From: Acanthornis magna
Taxonomy: Eukaryota > Chordata > Aves > Passeriformes > Acanthizidae
DNA: 64,000 bases
Reading direction: 5' to 3'
NCBI GenBank assembly: GCA_036785705.1
Contig: JAWUZG010000056.1
Span: 3,721,001 to 3,785,000, forward strand
Part shown: piece after piece, positions 55,701 through 64,000 of the stretch
Position numbering within the stretch: the stretch's first letter is position 1
How the letters are laid out: every line of letters starts with the position of its first letter
Program-made: the position numbers and the translations under genes
Notes under the pieces: model-generated
Seen by the model: only the letters and a program-made list of their open reading frames with translations
The model's database searches: none
Told to the model about the DNA's origin: nothing

Positions 55701-58654
55701 GTTGGAGCCTTGGCTGATAAAGTGCCTCTGGATCCAGCAAATCATTACTTCTCTCTTCACTTCAACATTGAGTAATATTAGATAGAAATCCAGTATTTTC
55801 ACCAATTTCAAGAGCATAATTGTCTAATTTTCTCAAGATACCTATGATGTTAGAAGGTTACACAGTAACTGGTATGTGAATATTAGCTAAAGTGCTAATC
55901 CATGCAGTCAGGGAGTCACAAGGCTTTGCACAGTAGTCTGAAAAGCAGAACACATGGTAAAAATATGGTATCTGTTGCATGTCTAAAAAAAAACAAATTT
56001 AAAATCTGGAACATTAAAATCTCTCTAGGTGAGAAAGGAAGGGTTCAAACCTGTGGCCCTCAGGAACTTTGCTGCATCACACGAGACAGCATAGAAAAAG
56101 CCTAGAACACTTGTAGATTTTAAAATATTCAGGTTATGCTAAACTTAATCAATGACTAAAGCATTTTTCTAGGAAGCTTGAGAGATATTTTGATACAGTG
56201 GAACACAACTGGGCTGCCCTGGCTGTTCTGATATTTGAGTTAAAATACAGCTGTTTGTTTCCTTGACAGAAATGTATGTGCAGCTCCATAAAGAGCAGTT
56301 CTCACACTGGTGTTTGAAAACTCAGTTCAGTAATTCTGATGTGTTGGTACAGTTGGAGAAGTTACATTTCATCCTTGAAGGTGCTGTAATCAGTGCACAT
56401 TCAGTCTGCAATTCATGGGCTGAAAATAATAAATTCTGCCTTTTTATTTCAGTACTTAGTTACCTAAAGAGTAGTGCCTGACTGAGAAGATTGCAAAGGA
56501 GGCCAACCAGAATTGTAATTGTTGTGCAGAGATTGCTTTTTAACTTCAGTTTCCACAGCATTAAGATCAGCATTGCCTCTTACTGAAAAATCAGGCTTAT
56601 TTTGCCTCATTTCCAACATACAGGGGGTAAGGCACTGTCTTCAATCATGGCCTTAGACTGAATTAACTGAAAACCCATTTCCCATGTCCCAGGATGTCAG
56701 TGCTAGACATGCTTGAGAGGAATTATTTTCTCTCTTTCTTATTGCCTGTGCTCTAAAAAGTTTCCAGTGTGCCACTGTTCTTGAAATCCTTCCCGTCATA
56801 GTGCAGGTGCTGCACATTAACAGGCCCCAGGTGGGGCAGGACTGCAGTGCCCAGGAGAGAATCCTTCCCTGAGAGCCCCCACAAGCTGATGGAGCTCCAC
56901 TCATCAGCCACCCCCTCCCTTTCTAGGCTCCTGCCCTGCCCTTTGGCTCTCAGAACACATTCAGGTGACTTCCAGCAATGTGATATAGAATATCTAGAAT
57001 GCAGTGGATTTTCCTGCAGGTAAGTAACATCTTTGAGCATTCGCTACTGGAATTTATAAAAGGCTATCGCTGCAGTGATACCACTTATGGCAGTTTCAGG
57101 GCCTGGATACTAAACGAAGATTCTTAGATGTGGGTGGAAAAACTCCATTACACTGGCTAAAAAAAGGGTTCTCATCTCCATATGCTTTAGGAAAATCTGA
57201 GTCATGGGTTTCAAACTGTGCTTGTTACGTGCTCTGTGCTTCTGTATCTTCAGCTACACTGTAGTGACTTATGTACAGGGTCAACTGCACTCTAAATCTC
57301 TAACTATCATTTATTATGGAGAATATTTCCACTAGAAGACTGAGGGCATTGCAGATGAGAACTTTTCTTTCACTAAGAGACATTTAATCTGTTCGTTCTT
57401 GACAAAAAAATTTTGGTTAAGCCAGATGAGATCTCTGTAGTTTTCTTGTAGTACCATTCAGAATTATTTGTTCTTACTCATGCCTGATCTGGTCATACAA
57501 GCAATTTCTCTTGCTTGTGGGCAGTTTTTTGCAGCTTGTGCAGAGCATTGCAGTGTTGTGACTAGATTGCTATTTTAATCCGAAGTAAAATAAACTTTGT
57601 TTATACTGCAATCACGGTATAGAAACATTCTTAGTTTGCAGTAAGTAGAGTTGGCTTAATCCAAGGTAACCCTAGTGGTTGGACAGCTTGAGTTTCTTAT
57701 AACGGATTCCAAAGTAAAAATATGCCGTTATTATTAAAGGGGTAGGGGACATACATATTATATTGAGAAAACCTTGCAAGTCTGCTAGTTCTTCTAATAG
57801 TGAGGAGGGCCAGGTAATCACTGAGAAAGTTCTGCCTCCTATGATTTTCTCCTTTAAAACTTCTCTTCAGATACACTAAAAAGCGTTATTCTGTCAAGAC
57901 TAATTCTGCAAGGTAACAATAACTGAAAGAGCTCCACGTGCTGGGTTCCTTTCATACCTCCTCCTGTGAGTGACATGCATCTCTGCTTTGTACCTCAGAA
58001 TCCAGTTTCAGGGATAGATTTGCAACATGATGTCTTTGCAATAGTCCATAGATACATCAGATCCCTGGATTTGTCACAAACCAAGGATGGGGAGTTTTCT
58101 TCTGTTACCAGAAGTTCTGCAGGGATATCTATAAGATTTTAGGTTACAGTTACAGGATATTTTTTCTAAGTTCATAATGCCTAAGAATTTCCCCCTGTAT
58201 AGCTCCTCTAATCCTCTAGCTCCATGCTAGTTTTATTGCTCTGTGTGTGCACACAAGGCTTGGGATTCTGGGACTCAAGAACATTCTGGTTAAGGCAGAA
58301 TGTTCTTGCAGTTGCATGGTGCAGGTCAGGAGCCTGAGCTCAGTTGACCCCAGTGAAGTAACTGCACAGGTCAAGTTTGTCATTAGGATACAACAGTGAA
58401 ATAGAAACACAAAAACTTACAGTATATTATTTCCCCCCTTCCAAATAATGCAGCAGGATCACACTTGTCAAGCTTGTCTAGAATTAGCTATTGTCTTTAA
58501 CTATTTTTCATACAATTAATAAAATCCCTGCTTATTTAGAATCCAGTATTTAGACAAAAATACGTCATTTAAAGTAGCACAAGTATTTAGCAGGAAGAAT
58601 TAGTGACCTTTTATTGTAAATGTGTCTTTTACCTGGAATATAGATTAGACTTCA
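49771..58654 (+). other. APBA2: APBA2 5' intron, distal part
   Basis: About 9 kb of AT-rich intron with no recognised exon. Moderately GC-rich patches at about 51480-51720, 53530-53830 and 56800-56960 may be old repeats but are not classifiable by eye. The only striking structure is the inverted repeat at 58276-58308, listed separately. Confidence 0.5.
58276..58308. repeat. Perfect 13-bp inverted repeat with 7-nt loop
   Basis: CAAGAACATTCTG (58276-58288) and CAGAATGTTCTTG (58296-58308) are exact reverse complements separated by GTTAAGG. Each arm contains a nGAAnnTTCn unit (AGAACATTCT and AGAATGTTCT), the paired-inverted form of heat-shock-factor subsites, and the arms end in AGAACA/TGTTCT steroid-receptor-like half sites, though with the wrong spacing for a classical receptor element. 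As RNA it would form a compact hairpin. Confidence 0.9.
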
Positions 58655-59390
58655 GAAAACAGTGTTGCAGAGGGATCTGGACAGATTGGAACATTGGGTC
58701 AAGATTAATTTAACAAGTCTAAATGCCAGGTTCTGCTCTGGGGTGCTGCTTGACAGCAGTTCAGGAGCCAGCAGTGTGCTCTGGCAGCCCAGAGAGCAAA
58801 GCACGTCCTGGGCTCTGTCGAACACTGTGACCAGCTGGTCAGAAGAGAGGATTATCCTGTTGCATTCTGCACTGATGCAGCCTCACCTAGGTGCTGTGTG
58901 CACTTCTGGCTCCTATCATTTAAGAAAGATGCAAAGGTCCTTGTACATGTGCAGAGAAAGGCAGCAGAGCTGGCAAAAGGGCTGGAAGGCAGTGTCCTTT
59001 GAGGGGTGGCAAAAGGTTTTGGGCTTGTCAGGTTTGTAGAAAGGAAGATGAGGTGGCCTCATTGCCCTCCCTGTGCAGCATCCTCCAGAGGGGAGGTGGG
59101 CAGGGAGGTGCTGAACTGCTCCCCAGAGAAGGTATCCAGTGACACGAATGGTTCAAAGCTGTGTCCTCATGGCTTCACACTGGACTTCAGGAAGCATTGC
59201 TTTACCAGGAGGGTGGGCCAACCCTGGAACAGGCTTCCAGTGTCAGTCCATGCCCCAAGCCTGTCAGTGTTTTAGGAGGCATTTGGATAAGGCCAAGCAA
59301 CGCTTTAACTTGGTCAGCCCTGAATTGATCTGGACTAGGTAATTGTTGTAGGTTCCTTCCAACTGTAATAATCTGTTCTAAAAGTAATAC
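58655..59390 (+). repeat. CR1 LINE fragment, plus strand
   Basis: A 5'-truncated sense CR1 copy of about 730 bp. It follows the avian CR1 order: 'cagagggatctggacagattgga', 'gtgctgcttgacagcagttcagg', 'gcagcctcacctaggtgctgtg', 'gaaaggcagcagagctggcaaa', and a terminal part whose translation (59006-59275) still shows FRKHCFTRRVGQPWNRLP. This matches the conserved C-terminus of CR1 ORF2 (FRKNFFT...WNRLP). The end, 'ggactaggtaattgttgtaggttccttccaact', is the usual CR1 3' tail. Frames are broken, so it is inactive. It ends about 600 bp before the APBA2 coding exon. Confidence 0.88.
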
Positions 59391-59986
59391 TTGGTTTAAC
59401 AATAGGAGATACTTCATGGCATCCAGCTAGTAAGGGCTAATAAAGCAGCAAGCACTTTTTAAAAAATAACACTCTTAATACCAATGCATTATCTTTTAGT
59501 GCACTATGTGACTGCCAAGTTAATAGAATTATTTTCCTTTAGTTTTGGTAAGAGTAGATCAGATTCTAAATGTTTGCTTTCAGTACACGTTCAAGAAATG
59601 CCTAAGCTGAAAATTGAAAAGAGCTCCCGTTTACTGCACAGCGATCAAAGCATGACCCCTTACTGGCAAGAAAAATAAATTGAAAACTAATTTCAAGGTT
59701 CAGGATTAATTCTCTGTCAAATTGACAGAAGAGAGCCTACACTAGAATACATTTAGCATAAATGTAGAACCTTCTCTTTATCTGTTCCTTTCAGAGTGCA
59801 ACTTATTACTTTGATTTCATGGTTCCATAGCACAAGCATTTTAAAAGTTAGCTGTCTGAATTTGGTTCAAATATCTACAAACACAGGCTTTTTACCAAAT
59901 GAATCTATCAGTTTGCTTCCTATTAGCATCACTGTTCTCCACTGATGACCTTTTCCTGAATGTGTGTTTTTCCATCTTCCCTGCAG
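59391..59986 (+). other. APBA2: APBA2 intron end and splice acceptor
   Basis: Unique AT-rich sequence between the CR1 copy and the APBA2 coding exon. It ends in a strong acceptor, TTTTTCCATCTTCCCTGCAG, with AG at 59985-59986. No separate gene is seen. Confidence 0.85.
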
Positions 59987-59998
59987 TAATTGCTGGAA

Positions 59999-60013
59999 AT
60001 GATTGTCATGTAA
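59999..60013 (+). promoter_or_regulatory. APBA2: Four-codon upstream ORF before APBA2 start
   Basis: Within the 5'UTR part of the exon, ATG ATT GTC ATG TAA forms a minimal upstream ORF with two in-frame ATGs. Both have G at -3. Its stop is followed by only 10 nt before the main ATG at 60024. Such short uORFs can reduce or tune main-ORF initiation, but the effect here is inferred. Confidence 0.6.
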
Positions 60014-60023
60014 GGAGCTGGCT

Positions 60024-60992
60024 ATGGCAAACAGGAAACATCAAAGCACCACAGCCAGCATGCTGGATCACAGAGCCAGAGCTTGCCCGACTTCTTCTCA
60101 CAACAGGGAGCCTGAAAATGAAGAAAGTGACCTTCCCATTGAAGATTATGCAGCAAAGGAGGCAGAACTAGCAACTGTCAGACCAGGCAGTCCTACCCCT
60201 GTGGAACATGAGTGCAATGACCATAGTGGAGATGGTGACTCCAGCTCTGACTATGTAAACAACACTTCTGAGGAGGAGGACTATGATGAAGGCTTGCCAG
60301 AAGAAGAGGAGGGAATCACATACTACATTAGGTACTGTCCGGAGGATGACAGTTACCTGGAAGGAATGGACTGCAATGGGGAGGAGTATGCTCCCCACGA
60401 GGAGCACCATGTTGAAACAGATGAATGTCAGGAAGCTGTAGAAGAATGGGCTGAAGGTAAAATTCAGCACCAAGATGAAAATGAGGTGATGGACAGGCAA
60501 GAGTGGCAGGAAGGTCAAGATAATGGCATTCAGATTTTGGAGGATGAGGCATCATCTCTGGAGATTCAAGACCAAGAAGAGAACATCCAGTACTGTCAAA
60601 GTGAAGGTGACTATCCGGACTATTACCCAGCAGAGGCTAATGGAAATTCACAGGGAATATCACCATACCATTCTAGAAAAGAGGATGCAGAGCTGGAAGA
60701 GCAGGAAGAGGACATTGACCAGATTGTAGCAGAAATCAAAATGAGTATGAGCATGAGCAGTATTAACAGTACAACAGAAATGAGTCCAGAGCACACTGGG
60801 ACTGAAAACATAGCACATGACTACAAAGAGACTTGTTCAAAGGGAGAAGCTGTTCACAGTGCTAACAGGCATGAGGGGAGGCCAAAATCACTGAATATCC
60901 CATCTGCCTCAAAGCACAGTGGAGATGTGCATCGAGGTTTTAAAGCAAAGTCAAGAACCCCAGAGGACAGACAGAAGTGGCCACAGGAGCAG
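60024..60992 (+). CDS. APBA2: APBA2 / Mint2 (X11-beta), first coding exon
   Basis: Mint2 is a neuronal adaptor that binds Munc18 and the APP cytoplasmic tail and takes part in synaptic vesicle and APP trafficking. The exon starts at 59987 after CTTCCCTGCAG; the 5'UTR is 59987-60023. The ATG at 60024 (GCTATGG context) is chosen because the product starts MANRKHQS, aligning with the MAHRK start of mammalian Mint2; the frame is open upstream but without an ATG. It encodes 323 residues to 60992 (CAG before GTATGC, phase 0), about 43% of the usual roughly 750. The acidic block [20 protein letters not shown] (72-91) and the following [20 protein letters not shown] (100-119) are diagnostic of Mint2. 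[12 protein letters not shown] (228-239) is the core of the Munc18-interacting domain shared with Mint1. The N-terminal third is predicted disordered. The PTB and two PDZ domains lie in later exons outside the window. Confidence 0.97.
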
Positions 60993-63900
60993 GTATGCGG
61001 TACTCTTTTTAACCAGACTGTCAGGGGCATTATGCAAGTGTTATGTTAGTTATTCCAAACAAAATTAGCAGTATTTTAAAATATATTAAGATGTAAATAT
61101 ATATATATAAGCAAAATTTTAAATTTTACTGATACTGCATTCACATAATCACTCATGTGTTTAGAAGAAGGTATGAAATGTCATCAGCATATGAAGAGAA
61201 CTAGCAAATTTTACTCAGAGAAGAGTCAATCCAAACAAAGCTATTCCAGATGCATGGGGCAAAACCAGTTTGTTTATACTATTTTCTTTCTGCAGTGACA
61301 CTTGGGAGAAAAGTAAAACTGGGGTCAGCATTGAAATAGTTGGATTTTATTTTCCACTAATGGCTCCTGTACTGCTGCCTTAGTGGTTGATTACTTTTTG
61401 TTTTCAATAGAACAGATGTCAAGTCTAGATACTGTATATGTTAAAAAAACCTGCAAGAAGTGCCTGCATATTGCTGTGGTTTTTTTACTATCTGGACATA
61501 TATTGACCTTGACAAGAAGGAAGAAATAGGAGCTTTACTTGTAGCAAAAAGCTGTTACACAGTTTTATCACGAGAACAATGTAGAAGTTAATTTAAACTG
61601 TGCACAATCTCTTCTTGTTCTAATGCTGAGTGCCAGAAAAAGAGTCTGAGAATGAAGCTCAAGCTTTTCTAAAGGAAAAAAGTTCCCTGAAGTTTCAAAT
61701 TGAATGTGGTTATTTCTTAAAGAGACATACCTCATTCCCTAATGTCATTTTAAAGCCTTGACTTTGCATCTCTAAAGTTACGTGTAGTTGAATATTAGTT
61801 ATCTCCTGCAATGAACAGATCTACCTAAAAGAGGTAAAACATAACGTGTACTTGGATAACAGACTAGTAAGGGTAAATTATTTTGCCTTATCTTTAATTA
61901 AAAAGCTTTATTAAGCTTCAGATGCATAAGTTTCCTGTTTTAGCTTTATCAACTCTGTCAGTATGATTTTCTATAGTTAAGTGCCCCACAGTTAAACAAT
62001 TTAGTCTAGGCAATTCCATTAAAAACAGACATTAAAATATGTTAATTCCTCTGAAAAACAGTAAAAGGAAATCAAGTGTTTAAATATATGCTGATGAAAC
62101 AGGTTGACCTTCATTATAATTGTGAACAAAAAAAAGTCTTAGGGGGCTATTTTCAGATTTCCCATATCTGCAGAAAGTTTTTAATATTCATTACTACATT
62201 CTATTTTCAGAAGTATAATTATAACCAAATTGTGCAACCTACTGTATTCAGTGCCCTACTGCCAGCATAAAAGTTCCTGTGTGAATAAGCCTGCTGATGT
62301 TGAATGGTTTCAACAGTTACTAGGTGTTGGCTGGGAGCAGAGAAGTTGAATTTTAGACTTAGTGATGGTCTTTCTCCTAGCAGCTGCTGCTGGGAATGTT
62401 TCTTCTTGCAAGTTCTCAAAATACTTGCGGAACAAAAGAAAAGAGGAGTTCTTGAATAAGGAAGAATTCCTCAATGCTTGACTAAGAAATTGTTGGGTTT
62501 TTTTCCCCCCACTGAATGCTTGCCCATTCAAAACAATATTCAAAATAGACTTTCATTTCAACAATTTCTTGTTTTGAAGTTTATTTGTCAGAAGTTGAGC
62601 TGAACTGCATTGTCTCTTTGTCATTCTCAACAGACTTCTAACAGCTGAGGGCTGTGGAACACCTGGATATTGATATAACTGCCCTGGTGTGAAAAAAACC
62701 CAAACAACCTAAGTATTTCTGAATTGCCTGTCTGAGCTTTAATTGTTATTTCCAGGCAGTCTTGGACCAATGCCTTCATGTTGTTTAATTATGAGGGAAG
62801 CACTGCCGTGACAGGTAACCTCTGGCTGGATGAAGCCACTGAGCTTATACAATCACTTTTAATAGCAACCACAAACTCCTGTCTCAATGCTTAGAGCACT
62901 GGGCAGTACAGAGTTTTTCATTCCTTCAAACATGAAGACAGGAATTTAGAGATACAGCAGTGCAGGTCAGCACACAGGGCTAAACAAACTGGGTGACAAG
63001 GCATGCATTTCATTTGTAAGAAAGGAGACAGGGCCCAGCTGCTGTGGGCACTTCACTGAAGAGAAGAGCAGAGGCCTTTAAGGCAAAAAGGTGTGAAGTG
63101 GTATTTCTTACAGAGGCTCCCAAATGGAAACACGAGGTGATTCTCCCTCCTCCTACCCTAAGCCTCCAGGGATATAAAAGGAGGAGTAATAAACAAGTTA
63201 AATAACCCTTGGCAAGCATTACTTGTATGTGTGTATCATAAGACTGGCTTTACCTTCCTGCCTTCTTATCTACTGCAGGTTATCATTCTCAGCTTCATCC
63301 AAAAATCAGGCTCATGGTGAGGGCTTTAGAATGAGTTCAGTACCCATTTCTGCCAAAGTTAGGTTTTTTTCTTGATAACTCCCTAAATGTTCTTAGCACA
63401 AGGTGTGGTTAGACATTTAGCATTAATACTGGACCTCAAAGAATTTAGATAAAGCGCAAAGGATTTTGTTTTTCTTCTGGGACATTCAATTTTTTTAATA
63501 TTTACTATGAAATGTCTAAGGGATGGATGGAATTAGAATACTGTCTAAATTAATCTATGTCTCATTTGTGAAACCAAGACAGCCATAATTTCAACTACAA
63601 TATTTAAACCAACTGCAATAATTCAATTTCTTGCATAGTGAAAGGAAAGGCCACTGTCAGTACATTTGCATGCTAAACTTACTGTTTGCAAAGAAGCTGC
63701 TTAGAAGAGGCTTGGTTTTGTCACCTTGCTACAAGATCTGTTATTATAAGCGTGCATCTCACAGTACAAAATGCCATGCTGAAAGGGATGACAGAGGCAT
63801 ACTATAGTGCATATAGAGCACTTTTTTGCCTCAGTTATCTTTAAATAAATGTAGATTTGAATGCTTCTAGGTTAAATCAAGATATACTTCCATGTACATC

Positions 63901-64000
63901 AGTTTCTGTGAACAGTGAGCAAGCAGGAAGGTGCATTTGTTGTTTCATGCACATAGTACACTATCCTTAGCTTTTTTAGGGCTCTGCTCCTCTCCTCCTT
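60993..64000 (+). other. APBA2: APBA2 intron following first coding exon
   Basis: Begins with GTATGC. The next Mint2 exon, expected to open with a sequence like VCNGLEQ, was not found in the remaining 3 kb, so it lies beyond the window. The sequence is AT-rich with a short TATATATA run at about 61098-61108 and no recognisable repeat or second gene. ORFs here are short and unconvincing. Confidence 0.8.

Noticed and set aside
60003..60023. Upstream extension of the APBA2 frame from a TTG codon
   Set aside because: There is no ATG in this extension, and the ATG at 60024 matches the known Mint2 N-terminus.
60168..60518. 116-codon minus-strand ORF over the APBA2 exon
   Set aside because: It is the antisense shadow of the acidic Mint2 coding sequence, whose GAG/GAA codons read as Leu/Phe/Ser on the other strand.

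Overview
The window reads as avian nuclear DNA. Two vertebrate genes can be recognised by their protein sequence, non-coding DNA is AT-rich, and the identifiable interspersed repeats are CR1-type LINE fragments, the dominant repeat family of birds (also found in turtles and crocodilians). The species cannot be named from the sequence alone.

Layout. Positions 1-3784 hold the 3' part of MCEE (methylmalonyl-CoA epimerase, mitochondrial propionate catabolism) on the + strand: the end of intron 1, exon 2 (871-1211), intron 2, and terminal exon 3 (3632-3784), followed by a 3'UTR with several candidate poly(A) signals out to about 5.2 kb. Exon 1 lies upstream of the window. About 4-5 kb of intergenic DNA follows. 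A minus-strand CR1 fragment (about 9580-9850) then abuts a strong CpG island (about 9850-10720). This island is probably the promoter and non-coding first exon of APBA2, with a good splice donor at 10105. From there to 59986 lies what looks like one very long 5' intron with no convincing coding exon. It contains three further CR1 pieces (12445-13125, 32035-32140, 58655-59390), several microsatellites, and many short chance ORFs. The first coding exon of APBA2 (Mint2/X11-beta) is at 59987-60992, encoding the first 323 residues including the Munc18-interacting motif. The rest of the window is the next APBA2 intron.

The two genes have no known functional link: MCEE is a mitochondrial enzyme and APBA2 a neuronal adaptor. 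Their adjacency is a synteny observation, since in human they are on chromosomes 2 and 15. I found no CRISPR, operon, tRNA, rRNA or intact mobile element and no clear new biological system. The more interesting items are a four-codon upstream ORF just before the APBA2 start, a perfect 13-bp inverted repeat at 58276-58308, a CR1 remnant touching the CpG-island promoter with a well-placed 164-codon ORF inside the island, and a candidate 59-nt intronic exon at 14012-14070.
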